Assembly: GCF_030815855.1 (NCBI RefSeq)
Contig: NZ_JAUSXG010000001.1
Coordinates: 3,286,001 to 3,350,000 of the forward strand
Direction of reading: 5' to 3'
Source: Variovorax paradoxus
Lineage (GTDB): Bacteria > Pseudomonadota > Gammaproteobacteria > Burkholderiales > Burkholderiaceae_C
Length of the DNA stretch: 64,000 bases
The translations under genes were made by a program, and so were the position numbers. The stretch's first letter is position 1. The number at the start of each line of letters is the position of its first letter. The notes beneath the pieces were generated by a model. The model did no database searches. It worked only from the letters and a program-made list of their open reading frames with translations, and had not been told where the DNA came from. Of this stretch, positions 17,162-26,300 are shown piece by piece.

Positions 17162-18577
17162 TCAGTCACAGTTCTGCGCGATGTACGCCTTGACGGCTTC
17201 GGCGTCGGCCGGAAGCTTGACCACCCGCTTGGGCAGCGCTTCGATGCCTTCGAACCTGGCCGGCCGAGCCGGCTCATGGCCGAGCGCCTCCACCAGCGTG
17301 GCGGCAAACTTGATCGGCAGCGCGGTCTCGAGCACCACCATCGGCACGCCGAGCACAAGGTGTTCGCGCGCGGCCTTGAGACCGTCGGCGGTGTGCGGAT
17401 CGACCAGCGTGGCAAAGCGCTTGTCGGTGTCGCGGATGACTGCAAGGCGGTCGGCATGCGTGCTGCGGCTGCTCTTGAAGCCGAAGCGCTCCGCGGCCTG
17501 CGCGAAGGCCGGAGTGCCGCTCAGGTCGAAGCGGCCCTCGCGGCCCAGGTCGTCCACGAACAGCGAGCGCAGCTTGCCGGCATCGCGGCCCACCAGGTCG
17601 AACACGAAGCGCTCGAAGTTGCTGGCCTTGCTGATGTCCATCGACGGGCTCGAGGTTTCATGCGTATCGGCAGCCGCGCGCACACGGTAGATGCCAGTGC
17701 GGAAGAACTCGTCGAGCACGTCGTTCTCGTTGGTGGCCACCACCAGCGTCTGGATGGGCAGGCCCATCATGCGCGCCACGTGGCCGGCGCAGACATTGCC
17801 GAAGTTGCCGGAGGGCACGGTGAAGCTCACGGGCTTGTCGTTGCCGGCGGTCGCCTGGAAGTAGCCGGCGAAGTAGTAGACGACCTGCGCGAGCAGGCGT
17901 GCCCAGTTGATCGAGTTGACCGTCCCGATGCGGTATTTGCGCTTGAACGCCAGATCGTTCGACACCGCCTTGACGATGTCCTGGCAATCGTCGAACACGC
18001 CGGTGACGGCAATGTTGTGGATGTTCTCGTCCTGCAGGCTGAACATCTGCGCCTGCTGGAACGGGCTCATGCGGCCGTCCGGCGAGGTCATGAAGACGCG
18101 AACGCCCTTCTTGCCGCGCATGGCGTACTCGGCCGCGCTGCCGGTGTCGCCGCTGGTGGCGCCCAGGATGTTGAGCTCGGCGCCGCGGCGGGCCAGTTCG
18201 TACTCGAACAGGTTGCCGAGCAGCTGCATCGCCATGTCCTTGAAGGCCAGCGTCGGGCCGTTGGACAGGGCCTCGAGGTACACGCCGTCCTCGAGCTCGC
18301 GCAACGGCACGATCTCTTCGCTGCCGAAGATCTCGGGCGTGTAGGTCTTGGCGCAGATGGCCTTCAGGTCGGCCGGCGGAATGTCGTCGATGTAGAGCGA
18401 GAGGATTTCGAACGCCAATTCCGCATACGGCAGCTCGCGCCATTTCGCGAGCATGGCGGTGTCGACCTGCGGATAGTGCTCGGGCAGGTAGAGCCCGCCG
18501 TCGGGCGCGAGACCTTCAAGCAGGATTTCGCAGAAACGCTTGCGGTCTGGGTGGCCGCGGGTGCTCAGGTAGTTCAC
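17162..18577 (-). CDS. thrC: Threonine synthase
   Basis: A 471-residue PLP enzyme that converts O-phosphohomoserine to threonine. The N-terminal YLSTRG is the family signature, the PLP Lys is in GPTLAFKDMAMQ, and SGDTGSAAEYA and VPSGNFGNVCAG are the phosphate-binding loops. The start is GTG at 18577, chosen because NYLSTRGHP is where threonine synthases begin; upstream codons overlap hom. It lies 22 bp after hom, as in many betaproteobacteria, and forms an alaA...hom-thrC transcription unit. Confidence 0.95.
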   Translation of the reverse strand: MNYLSTRGHPDRKRFCEILLEGLAPDGGLYLPEHYPQVDTAMLAKWRELPYAELAFEILSLYIDDIPPADLKAICAKTYTPEIFGSEEIVPLRELEDGVYLEALSNGPTLAFKDMAMQLLGNLFEYELARRGAELNILGATSGDTGSAAEYAMRGKKGVRVFMTSPDGRMSPFQQAQMFSLQDENIHNIAVTGVFDDCQDIVKAVSNDLAFKRKYRIGTVNSINWARLLAQVVYYFAGYFQATAGNDKPVSFTVPSGNFGNVCAGHVARMMGLPIQTLVVATNENDVLDEFFRTGIYRVRAAADTHETSSPSMDISKASNFERFVFDLVGRDAGKLRSLFVDDLGREGRFDLSGTPAFAQAAERFGFKSSRSTHADRLAVIRDTDKRFATLVDPHTADGLKAAREHLVLGVPMVVLETALPIKFAATLVEALGHEPARPARFEGIEALPKRVVKLPADAEAVKAYIAQNCD

Positions 18578-18599
18578 GGTATTTCTCTTGCGCCGTCTT

Positions 18600-19922
18600 T
18601 CAGGACAGCTCTTCCTTGCGAATTCGCACGATCGGCTCCAGCACGGTGGGCAGTGCCTGCAACTCGGCCAACACATCGTTGACGGTGCCTTCGCGCGCGT
18701 CGTGCGTGAGGATGATCAGGTCGGTCTGCGTGGAGCCTTCTCCGCCCACTTCGTCGGCTTCGCGCTGCAGCACCGCGTCGATGCTGATGCCTGCGGTGGC
18801 CAGCAGGCCCGTGACCTTGGCAAGCACGCCGGCCTGGTCGGCCACGCGCAGGCGCAGGTAGTAGCTGGTGACGACCTCGGTCATCGGCAGTACCTTGAGG
18901 TCGCTCATGGCGTCCGGGTGGAACGCCAGGTGCGGCACGCGGTGCGCGGCGTCGGCCGTGTGCAGGCGCGTGATGTCGACGAGGTCGGCGATCACAGCGC
19001 TGGCGGTCGGCTCGCTGCCCGCGCCCTTGCCGTAGTACAGCGTGGTGCCCACGGCATCGCCATGCACCACCACCGCGTTCATGGCGCCTTCCACGTTGGC
19101 AAGCAGCCGCTTCGACGGCACCAGCGAGGGGTGCACGCGCAGCTCGATGCCCTGCGCCGTGCGCTTGGTGATGCCCAGCAGCTTGATGCGGTAGCCGAGC
19201 TGTTCGGCGTACTTGATGTCCTGCGCAGCCAGCTTGGTGATGCCCTCGATGTGCGCCTTGTCGAACTGCACCGGAATGCCGAAGGCGATCGCGCTCATCA
19301 GCGTGACCTTGTGGCCGGCGTCGACGCCCTCGATGTCGAAGGTCGGGTCGGCTTCGGCGTACCCGAGGCGCTGCGCCTCCTTGAGCACCGTGGCGAAATC
19401 GAGCCCCTTGTCGCGCATCTCGGACAGGATGAAGTTGGTGGTGCCGTTGATGATGCCGGCCAGCCACTGGATGCTGTTGGCGGTGAGGCCTTCGCGCAGC
19501 GCCTTGATGATCGGGATGCCGCCGGCCACTGCGGCTTCGAAGGCCACCATCACGCCCCTGGCATGCGCGGCGGCAAAAATTTCGGTGCCATGCACCGCGA
19601 GCAGTGCCTTGTTGGCCGTGACCACGTGCTTGCCGGCCGCGATGGCCTCGAGCACGAGTTGCCTCGCAATGCCGTAGCCGCCGATCAGTTCGATGACGAT
19701 GTCGATGTCCGGATTGGCGATGACGTCGCGCGCGTCGGCGACCACTCGCACGCCTTCGCCCGCCACTTCACGCGCACGCGCCTGGTCGAGGTCGGCCACC
19801 ATCGTGATCTCGATGCCCCGGCCCGCACGGCGCTTGATTTCTTCCTGATTGCGCAGCAGCACCTTGAAAGTGCCGCTGCCGACCGTGCCTGCGCCGAGCA
19901 GGCCTACTTGGATGGGTTTCAT
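18600..19922 (-). CDS. hom: Homoserine dehydrogenase
   Basis: A 440-residue NAD(P)-dependent enzyme reducing aspartate semialdehyde to homoserine. GLLGAGTVGSGT at residues 8-19 is the Rossmann loop; the catalytic region is ADPTFDIEGVDAGHKVTLMSAIAFG, with the Lys and Asp expected. A C-terminal ACT domain (about 355-440) points to allosteric inhibition by threonine. It is monofunctional, without an aspartokinase part. It is 14 bp from the DUF1176 gene upstream and 22 bp from thrC downstream. Confidence 0.95.
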   Translation of the reverse strand: MKPIQVGLLGAGTVGSGTFKVLLRNQEEIKRRAGRGIEITMVADLDQARAREVAGEGVRVVADARDVIANPDIDIVIELIGGYGIARQLVLEAIAAGKHVVTANKALLAVHGTEIFAAAHARGVMVAFEAAVAGGIPIIKALREGLTANSIQWLAGIINGTTNFILSEMRDKGLDFATVLKEAQRLGYAEADPTFDIEGVDAGHKVTLMSAIAFGIPVQFDKAHIEGITKLAAQDIKYAEQLGYRIKLLGITKRTAQGIELRVHPSLVPSKRLLANVEGAMNAVVVHGDAVGTTLYYGKGAGSEPTASAVIADLVDITRLHTADAAHRVPHLAFHPDAMSDLKVLPMTEVVTSYYLRLRVADQAGVLAKVTGLLATAGISIDAVLQREADEVGGEGSTQTDLIILTHDAREGTVNDVLAELQALPTVLEPIVRIRKEELS

Positions 19923-19935
19923 TGGAGATTCGCGT

Positions 19936-20961
19936 TCATGGTTTGGATGGATTGGCAGGCGGCGCGCTCACGACACGGCTCACGTAGCGTGGCAGGCTCC
20001 ATGCGCCGCCGGCAAAGCCGCGGCACATGCCGTCGCCCGCCGCGCCGGTACGCACGAAGTCCTTGCCGTCGAAGTGCCAGGTCTCGCTCGACCAGCAGTC
20101 GCCGATGCCGCGGCCCTTCATGGCCGAGGTGATGCTGGCCTCTTTGTCGTCGAAATCGCCGTTCGCCTCGATCGACACCGGCGCATAGGGCGGCTTGTCA
20201 TTGGCGATCCAGATCAGGCTCGAATAGTTGTAGGCGCCCAAGCCGCAGCCGAGCGACAGCAGTACTTTCCGTTCGCTCAGGCGCAAAACGGTCAGCGCCT
20301 TGGCGTCGATGTCGTCGCGGTTGCTGCACCGTTCCCTGGCGTCGCCCAGATCGAGCGAGGGGAAGATGCGCGCGGCGAGCGCATCGTCGCCGGGTCGCGC
20401 CTTCGGCGGCTTGGCCACGTTCACGACGGGGGCCGCCACCGGGGGCAGCACGGAAGATTCCGGCTTGCTGCCGCGGCGCACCAGCGCGCCCTGCGTTCCG
20501 ACGCGGCCTTGGGCCTCGTCCATCTTCAGCAGCACGGCGTTGAGGCCGGCCAGCGACAGCGTCCACTTCCTGCCGCCGCCCGTCACGGTCGCGTCGTCGT
20601 TCTTGAGCAGTTCCGGCAGGATGTGGCGGATCTGGTCCGCATCGAGCTTTGCGCTCTCGCCACCCAGGCCGGGAACGGCGGCCTTGCCGACCCTGAAGCG
20701 CAGGGGCCCCTTGACCTCGCTCTCACCGCCCATCTGCAATTCGATGTCGATGGCCGTGCCGGCCCCCGCCGCCCGGGTGATGAGCATCGACACCGGATCC
20801 GAAGTCCCGCTCTCGGCCTGATAGCCCGCCGCGCGGCAGGTGCGCGTGTTATCGCGGGCCAATTCCCAGTCGTTGTGCGAGAACGCGATCGGATCCTTCC
20901 CGGCGGCACCGGCGGACAGCGCGGCGAGCGAGAACGCCGCAGCGATGCAGGCGGATTTCAT
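19936..20961 (-). CDS. DUF1176 domain exported protein
   Basis: A 341-residue protein with a Sec signal peptide ending near AGAAG. Features that match DUF1176 are paired conserved cysteines (TCRAAGY, ARERCSN, LGCGLGAYN, IGDCWSSETW, MCRGFAGG) and the segment WHFDGKDFVRT near the end. Several disulfides in the periplasm are likely. Function is unknown. The ATG overlaps the end of alaA by 4 bp (ATGA), so it is translated from the alaA-hom-thrC transcript. Confidence 0.78.
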   Translation of the reverse strand: MKSACIAAAFSLAALSAGAAGKDPIAFSHNDWELARDNTRTCRAAGYQAESGTSDPVSMLITRAAGAGTAIDIELQMGGESEVKGPLRFRVGKAAVPGLGGESAKLDADQIRHILPELLKNDDATVTGGGRKWTLSLAGLNAVLLKMDEAQGRVGTQGALVRRGSKPESSVLPPVAAPVVNVAKPPKARPGDDALAARIFPSLDLGDARERCSNRDDIDAKALTVLRLSERKVLLSLGCGLGAYNYSSLIWIANDKPPYAPVSIEANGDFDDKEASITSAMKGRGIGDCWSSETWHFDGKDFVRTGAAGDGMCRGFAGGAWSLPRYVSRVVSAPPANPSKP

Positions 20962-22190
20962 GGCCCTGTCTTGCTGCGCAAGCGGTACAGCTCCAGGAAC
21001 TTGGCAATGCGGTGGATCGCCTCGCGCAAGTCGTCCTCATGCGGCAGGAACACGATGCGGAAGTGGTCTGGCGTCGCCCAGTTGAAACCCGTGCCCTGCA
21101 CCAGCATGACCTTCGTTTCTTTCAGCAGCTCGAGAAAGAACTGCCGGTCGTCGTCGATCGGATAGACCTTCGGATCGAGCTTGGGAAACATGTAGAGCGC
21201 CGCACTGGGCTTGACGCAGCTCACGCCCGGAATGGCCGTGATCAGTTCATAGGCCAGGTCGCGCTGGCGCCGCAGGCGGCCGCCGTCGCCGACCAGGTCG
21301 TTGATGCTCTGGTAGCCGCCGAGGGCGGTCTGGATGGCCCATTGACCGGGCACGTTGGCGCAAAGACGCATGTTCGAGAGCATGTTCAGCCCCTCGATGT
21401 AGTCTTGCGCGCGCTTCTTGTCGCCCGACACCACGAGCCAGCCCGCGCGGTAGCCGCACGAGCGGTAGCTCTTGGAAAGCGAATTGAAGGTGAGCGTGAG
21501 CACGTCGGTCGAAAGACTTGCGATCGCGGTGTGCTTGACGTCGTCGTACAGCACCTTGTCGTAGACCTCGTCCGCGAAGATCACCAGATCGTGTTCGCGC
21601 GCAATGGCCACGATGCTCTTGAGCAATTCGTCGGAATAGAGCGCGCCCGTGGGATTGTTGGGGTTGATGACCACGATGCCCTTGGTGCGGGATGTGATCT
21701 TGGCGCGGATGTCGTCCAGGTCGGGCATCCAGCCGTTGGCCTCGTCGCAGAGGTAGTGCACCGGCGTGCCGCCCGACAGGCTCGATGCGGCCGTCCACAG
21801 GGGGTAGTCGGGCGCTGGCAGCAGCATCTCGTCGCCGTCGTTCAGCAGCGCGTTGGTGGCCATGGCGATCAGTTCGCTCGCGCCATTGCCCAGGTAGATG
21901 TCGTCGAGCGTGACGCCGGCAATGCCCTGCTTCTGCGTTTCGTGCATCACGGCCTTGCGCGCCGCGAAGATGCCCTTGCTGTCCGAATAGCCCGCCGAGG
22001 CCGGCAGGTTGCGGATCATGTCCTGCTGCACTTCCTCGGGCGCATCGAAACCGAACACGGCCAGGTTGCCGATGTTGAGCTTGATGATTTTCTGGCCCTC
22101 TTCCTCCATCTGCTTCGCGGCGTCCATGATGGGGCCGCGGATGTCATAGAGCACATTGGCCAGCTTGGCCGATTTCTTGAACTGCTTCAA
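20958..22190 (-). CDS. alaA: Glutamate-pyruvate aminotransferase (AlaA-like)
   Basis: A 410-residue class-I aminotransferase. The PLP Lys is in NSLSKSYR, with the upstream NPNNPTGALYS and FADEVYDK motifs and a C-terminal substrate Arg. Sequence details such as NIGNLAVFGFDAPEE and SDSKGIFAARKAV resemble E. coli AlaA, which makes alanine from pyruvate and glutamate. It heads a minus-strand unit with the DUF1176 gene, hom and thrC. The start faces the Mth938 gene across 100 bp. Confidence 0.9.
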   Translation of the reverse strand: MKQFKKSAKLANVLYDIRGPIMDAAKQMEEEGQKIIKLNIGNLAVFGFDAPEEVQQDMIRNLPASAGYSDSKGIFAARKAVMHETQKQGIAGVTLDDIYLGNGASELIAMATNALLNDGDEMLLPAPDYPLWTAASSLSGGTPVHYLCDEANGWMPDLDDIRAKITSRTKGIVVINPNNPTGALYSDELLKSIVAIAREHDLVIFADEVYDKVLYDDVKHTAIASLSTDVLTLTFNSLSKSYRSCGYRAGWLVVSGDKKRAQDYIEGLNMLSNMRLCANVPGQWAIQTALGGYQSINDLVGDGGRLRRQRDLAYELITAIPGVSCVKPSAALYMFPKLDPKVYPIDDDRQFFLELLKETKVMLVQGTGFNWATPDHFRIVFLPHEDDLREAIHRIAKFLELYRLRSKTGP

Positions 22191-22290
22191 AGGGCCCTCC
22201 CGGGCGCGGGTTACTCGATGTCGAAAGGCCCTTGGGGGCCTCGTGTCACTGGGGAAAACCTATAATTTGACCACAGTTCCCAGTGCCCCG

Positions 22291-22674
22291 ATGAAGCTCC
22301 AGCCCGACAAATCCGACGCCCAGTCCCTTACCGCACACGGCCCCGGTTGGGTTGCGATCAACAACGAGAAGGTCGAGGGCAGCGTGGTGGTCGGTTCCCG
22401 GGGCGAGCGCTTCGAGTGGAATTGCACCCGCTTCGACCAGCTTGGGCCCGAGCATTTCGCCCAGTTGGCGTCGCTCGGCGCGGAATTGATCATTTTCGGA
22501 AGCGGGTCGCGCATCCGCTTTCCGCAGGCCGCCTGGCTTCAGCCGCTCATGGCCAAGCGCACCGGCGTGGAGACCATGGACACCCCCGCTGCCTGCCGGA
22601 CCTACAACATCCTGGCCGGCGAAGGCCGCCACGTGATAGCCGCCCTGCTGGTCGAACCGCCCCAGGATGGCTGA
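22291..22674 (+). CDS. Mth938-domain (DUF498) protein
   Basis: A 127-residue protein of the Mth938/NDUFAF3 family: GWVAINNEKVEGSVVV, then ELIIFGSGSRIRFP and GVETMDTPAACRTYNIL. The small alpha/beta fold is found in bacteria and, in mitochondria, in a complex-I assembly factor; the bacterial role is not established. ATG at 22291 gives the family length. A TATAAT at 22261-22266 upstream could be its -10 box, though no good -35 is spaced correctly. It is divergent from alaA. Confidence 0.82.
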   Translation: MKLQPDKSDAQSLTAHGPGWVAINNEKVEGSVVVGSRGERFEWNCTRFDQLGPEHFAQLASLGAELIIFGSGSRIRFPQAAWLQPLMAKRTGVETMDTPAACRTYNILAGEGRHVIAALLVEPPQDG

Positions 22675-22808
22675 GGGGGAGCTTTTCGGGGTAAAATACC
22701 GGGTTGCAAAGAGGCCAGCTGCCCTCGGTTAGCAACGACCAATCCTCCATTCGTCGAGTGTGCCCCAAAGCGCTCGATCAATGGAAACCAACGGAGAAAA
22801 CAAGTTTC

Positions 22809-23285
22809 ATGGCGATCGTTGTCAACAAACCCATTCCTGAATTCGACGCCAACGCCACGGGCGGCTTGAAAGTCTCGAATACCTCGCATCTCGGCCACGT
22901 GCTGGTCATGTATTTTTACCCGAAAGATAACACTCCGGGTTGCACGACCGAAGCCATGCAGTTCCGCGACCGCTACAAGGACTTCGAAAAGGCCGGCGCC
23001 ACCGTATTCGGCGTGTCCCGCGACAACATGAAGTCGCACGACGAATTCAAGGCCAAGCTCGAACTCCCGTTCGAACTCATTGCCGACACCGAAGAAAAAA
23101 TGTGCCACATGTTCGGCGTGGTCAAGAACAAGATCATGTACGGCAAGAAGGTCAAGGGCATCGAGCGCAGCACCTTCCTGATCGGCGCCGACGGCATCCT
23201 GAAGGCCGAATGGCGCGGCCTCAAGGTGCCCGGCCATGTCGACGACGTGCTCAAGGCTGTCAAGGCGCTCAAGAAGGCTGCCTGA
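22809..23285 (+). CDS. bcp: Thiol peroxidase Bcp (peroxiredoxin), 1-Cys type
   Basis: A 158-residue AhpC/TSA-fold peroxidase. The peroxidatic Cys45 is in NTPGCTTEAM, preceded by FYPKDN. In E. coli Bcp the resolving Cys is five residues later (Cys50); here that position is Met. Cys elsewhere (KMCHMFG) is not the usual resolving residue, so a 1-Cys or atypical mechanism is likely. A GGAGAA precedes the ATG at 22809. A terminator follows at 23429. Substrates are hydrogen peroxide and organic hydroperoxides. Confidence 0.93.
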   Translation: MAIVVNKPIPEFDANATGGLKVSNTSHLGHVLVMYFYPKDNTPGCTTEAMQFRDRYKDFEKAGATVFGVSRDNMKSHDEFKAKLELPFELIADTEEKMCHMFGVVKNKIMYGKKVKGIERSTFLIGADGILKAEWRGLKVPGHVDDVLKAVKALKKAA

Positions 23286-23428
23286 CGGTTACAAGAAGCG
23301 CCGCTTGTGCGCTTTTGCATCATCCCGTGGGGAATGCCCAACGGACCGCGCAAAGAGCATGAGACGTGTCGCCGCCGGTGTGCATAATGGCCTCATGCCG
23401 TTGAGCTCCACGACCGCATCCCCCGAAC

Positions 23429-23459
23429 AAAGCCGCCTTGGTCTACAGGCGGCTTTTTC
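23429..23459 (+). terminator. Intrinsic terminator after bcp
   Basis: AGCCGCCT and AGGCGGCT form an eight-base stem (23431-23454) with an eight-base loop and a following run of five T. It ends the bcp transcript just ahead of the PhoH gene. Between the bcp stop and this hairpin (about 140 bp) I see no gene. Confidence 0.8.
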
Positions 23460-23496
23460 GTTTTCTGGTTTCCACTTCCTGCGAGCGACCTGACCC

Positions 23497-25284
23497 ATGC
23501 CATTGCCTCCCGCCCCCACGAAACGCGCCGCATTGCTCTCGCCGGATGCGCACGATGCACCCGCCCGTTCCTCGCACAGGGGATCGCGCCGCTCCGGCGA
23601 AGAGCGCGCCGGCGAAGCCGCCGCCAGCGGGTCGCAACCGCTGGAATTGTTCGACAACCTGGGTTCGGAGGCGACAGGCGGCGGCGAAACCGCGCGCACG
23701 TCCCGCCGGGCCAAGTCGAGGCCGCAGGCGCCTGCCGCGCCGGTGAGCGCCCCGCAGCAGCAACCCGCAATCCAGGTCGAGACCCGGGTTCCCACGGCTG
23801 CCGCGCCGGCCTACGTGCCGCTGGTTCCAGCGCCTCAGGCGCCGGCACGGCCCAAGCGCAGCAAGTCCAGCGGCCCGGCCAAGCTGTTCGTGCTCGACAC
23901 GAACGTGCTGTTGCACGACCCCATGTGCCTGTTCCGCTTCGAAGAACACGACATCTTCCTGCCGATGATCGTGCTCGAAGAGCTGGATGGCCACAAAAAG
24001 GGCACGACCGAAGTCGCCCGCAACGGCCGCCAGACCAGCCGCACGCTCGATGCCCTGGCTGCCCCGCACGGCGCCGACATTGCAATGGGCCTGAAGCTCG
24101 ATACCACCGGCCACCGCGAGGCCGGCGGCAAGCTGTTCTTCCAGACCGCACCGCTCGACTATTCGCTGCCGGTGAGCCTGCCCCAGGGCAAGGCCGACAA
24201 CCAGATCCTCGGTGTGGTTCAGGCATTGCGCGACCTTCATGCCACGAACCAGCCCGGCCGCCCGAAGCAGGAAGTGGTGCTGGTGTCCAAAGACATCAAC
24301 ATGCGCGTCAAGGCGCGCGCCCTCGGCCTGGCCGCCGACGACTACCAGAACGACAAGACGCTGGAAGACGGCGACCTGCTCTACGCGGGTTCGCTTGCGC
24401 TGCCGGCCGATTTCTGGACCCGCCAAAGCAAGACGGTCGAGAGCTGGCAAAGCGGCAGCAACACCTTCTACCGGATCAGCGGCCCGCTGGTGCCCAACCT
24501 GTACATCAACCAGTTCGTGTACTTCGAAGCACCGGGCGAGCCGAGCATGTATGCGCGCGTCACCGAGATCCGCGACAAGACAGCGGTCTTCAAAACGCTG
24601 AAGGACTACAGCTCGGGCAAGAACGCGGTGTGGGGCGTGAACACGCGCAACCGCGAGCAGAACTTCGCGATGAACCTCTTGATGGACCCGGAGGTCGACT
24701 TCGTCACGCTCACCGGCACCGCCGGCACCGGCAAGACGCTGATGGCACTGGCCTCGGGCCTGACGCAGGTGCTCGACGACCGCCGCTACACCGAGATCAT
24801 CATGACCCGCGCCACCGTGAGCGTGGGCGAGGACATCGGTTTTCTGCCGGGCACCGAAGAAGAAAAGATGGGCCCCTGGATGGGCGCGCTCGATGACAAC
24901 CTCGAGTTCCTGGCCAAGGGCGACGGCGGCGGCGCCGGCGAATGGGGCCGCGCGGCCACCAACGAGCTGATCCGCAGCCGCATCAAGGTCAAGAGCATGA
25001 ACTTCATGCGCGGGCGCACCTTCCTGAACAAGTACGTGATCATCGACGAGGCGCAGAACCTGACGCCCAAGCAAATGAAGACGCTGATCACCCGGGCCGG
25101 CCCGGGCACCAAGATCATCTGCATGGGCAACCTCGCGCAGATCGACACGCCCTATCTCACCGAAGGCTCTTCGGGCCTCACGTTCGCGGTCGACAAGTTC
25201 AAGGGCTGGCCGCACGGCGGGCACATCACGCTGGCGCGCGGCGAACGCTCGCGTCTGGCCGATTTCGCGAGCGACGTGCTCTAA
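23497..25284 (+). CDS. PIN-PhoH family ATPase (YlaK/PhoH2-like)
   Basis: A 595-residue protein. Residues 1-125 are a low-complexity Ala/Pro/Arg-rich N-terminal extension. A PIN nuclease domain starts at KLFVLDTNVLLHDP (metal-binding Asp) and includes VLVSKDINMRVKA. The C-terminal PhoH ATPase has Walker A LTGTAGTGKTLMA and Walker B YVIIDEAQNLTP, followed by MGNLAQIDTPYL. PhoH2-type proteins combine RNA unwinding with RNase activity. It stands alone between two terminators. The long N-terminal extension could reflect a later true start, but no better start with a binding site is evident. Confidence 0.88.
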   Translation: MPLPPAPTKRAALLSPDAHDAPARSSHRGSRRSGEERAGEAAASGSQPLELFDNLGSEATGGGETARTSRRAKSRPQAPAAPVSAPQQQPAIQVETRVPTAAAPAYVPLVPAPQAPARPKRSKSSGPAKLFVLDTNVLLHDPMCLFRFEEHDIFLPMIVLEELDGHKKGTTEVARNGRQTSRTLDALAAPHGADIAMGLKLDTTGHREAGGKLFFQTAPLDYSLPVSLPQGKADNQILGVVQALRDLHATNQPGRPKQEVVLVSKDINMRVKARALGLAADDYQNDKTLEDGDLLYAGSLALPADFWTRQSKTVESWQSGSNTFYRISGPLVPNLYINQFVYFEAPGEPSMYARVTEIRDKTAVFKTLKDYSSGKNAVWGVNTRNREQNFAMNLLMDPEVDFVTLTGTAGTGKTLMALASGLTQVLDDRRYTEIIMTRATVSVGEDIGFLPGTEEEKMGPWMGALDDNLEFLAKGDGGGAGEWGRAATNELIRSRIKVKSMNFMRGRTFLNKYVIIDEAQNLTPKQMKTLITRAGPGTKIICMGNLAQIDTPYLTEGSSGLTFAVDKFKGWPHGGHITLARGERSRLADFASDVL

Positions 25285-25308
25285 ACCGCCGCTTCGCCGC
25301 CGATCAAG

Positions 25309-25343
25309 CCCGCGATGCTCCGAGAGCATCGCGGGCTTTTTTT
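25309..25343 (+). terminator. Intrinsic terminator after the PIN-PhoH gene
   Basis: CCCGCGATGCT and AGCATCGCGGG pair perfectly (11 bp) around a five-base loop, followed by C and seven T. It is one of the strongest terminators in the window, and separates the PhoH gene from the accessory cluster. Confidence 0.9.
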
Positions 25344-25433
25344 CGTCCCCGGTGACAGGCTCCTGACAAGACGTTGTCAGGAGCCGGTCCGCACCATCGA
25401 GGCTTCTTCAAACGCAACGAAAGAGAGCTCCTC

Positions 25434-25805
25434 ATGCAGAACGCCATCAGCTGGTTCGAGATTCCGGTCACCGACATGGACCGCGCCCAGGCCTTCTACG
25501 AGACCGTGCTGGCGCGCAAGCTGCGCCGCGAAAACTTCGGCAACGAGACGCTGGCCGTGTTTCCTTACGACGATCCCGCCACGGGTGGCGCCCTGCAGGC
25601 CGGCACGAATGCCAGCGCCCGCCCGGGCAGCGGCATCCGCATCTATCTGGACTGCATGCCGAGCATCGATGCCGTGCTGGCACGCGTCGAAGCGGCCGGC
25701 GGGGAGATCGTTGCGCCCAAGTCCGCGCTGCCGCCCGGCATGGGCTTCATTGCCCACCTGCGCGACACCGAAGGCAACGAAGTCGGCCTCCACGCCCTCG
25801 CCTGA
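25434..25805 (+). CDS. VOC (glyoxalase/bleomycin-resistance) superfamily protein
   Basis: A 123-residue protein made of two beta-alpha-beta-beta-beta units. The first begins [19 protein letters not shown], the second [23 protein letters not shown], ending [11 protein letters not shown], the usual metal-ligand strand. Substrate is not predictable; many such proteins bind small molecules or drugs. ATG at 25434 gives the family start. The next gene begins 4 bp after its stop, so it is probably the first gene of the accessory cluster. Confidence 0.85.
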   Translation: MQNAISWFEIPVTDMDRAQAFYETVLARKLRRENFGNETLAVFPYDDPATGGALQAGTNASARPGSGIRIYLDCMPSIDAVLARVEAAGGEIVAPKSALPPGMGFIAHLRDTEGNEVGLHALA

Positions 25806-25809
25806 AGCC

Positions 25810-26259
25810 ATGGCACAGCGCAACTGGATCGCCGTTGCCAGCGCCGAGCATGCCCGGCGCGGACGCGACCATGAGCCGCTCGGCTTCATGCAGGTCGGCC
25901 ATGGCAAGCTCGGCCCGCTCAAGCGGGTCGCACCGGGCGACCGCGTGGCCTACTACGCACCGGCTACGGTGTTCGGAGGCACGGACAAGCTGCAGAGCTT
26001 CGTGTCGATCGGCATCGTGCGGCCCGGCGAACCTTACGAGTTCGACATGGGCAACGGCTTTGTCCCCTGGCGCCGCGACGTGGCCTATGCGGCTGCGTAC
26101 GAAGCGCCTATCGCGCCGTTGATCGAGCGCCTTGCCTTCATCGAGAATCCGAAGCAGTGGGGCTACAAGTTTCGCTTCGGCATGTTCGACGTCACCGACG
26201 CCGACATGACGCTGATTGCCCAAGCCATGAAGGCCGAGCTGAAAGCGCTCGCGCTTTGA
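25810..26259 (+). CDS. EVE (PUA-like) domain protein
   Basis: A 149-residue protein that is almost entirely one EVE/UPF0310 domain: [14 protein letters not shown] at the start, [13 protein letters not shown] in the middle and [20 protein letters not shown] near the end. EVE domains have a pocket that reads modified bases in DNA or RNA and are often linked to restriction systems. Start ATG at 25810 is 4 bp after the VOC stop. Its neighbours, an MGMT-like protein and a WYL regulator, fit a nucleic-acid-modification theme, but no restriction enzyme is nearby. Confidence 0.85.
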   Translation: MAQRNWIAVASAEHARRGRDHEPLGFMQVGHGKLGPLKRVAPGDRVAYYAPATVFGGTDKLQSFVSIGIVRPGEPYEFDMGNGFVPWRRDVAYAAAYEAPIAPLIERLAFIENPKQWGYKFRFGMFDVTDADMTLIAQAMKAELKALAL

Positions 26260-26300
26260 GCAACTCCGCCCCAACACCACTCATGCAGGAGGAAAAACAG

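Noticed and set aside
22232..22290. Riboswitch or leader structure upstream of the Mth938 gene or alaA
   Set aside because: Only a TATAAT at 22261 stands out; there is no convincing -35 box at the right distance and no conserved riboswitch core.
23443..25329. A 628-codon minus-strand open frame across the PIN-PhoH gene
   Set aside because: Shadow of the PhoH gene; no recognisable motif, and it crosses both terminators.
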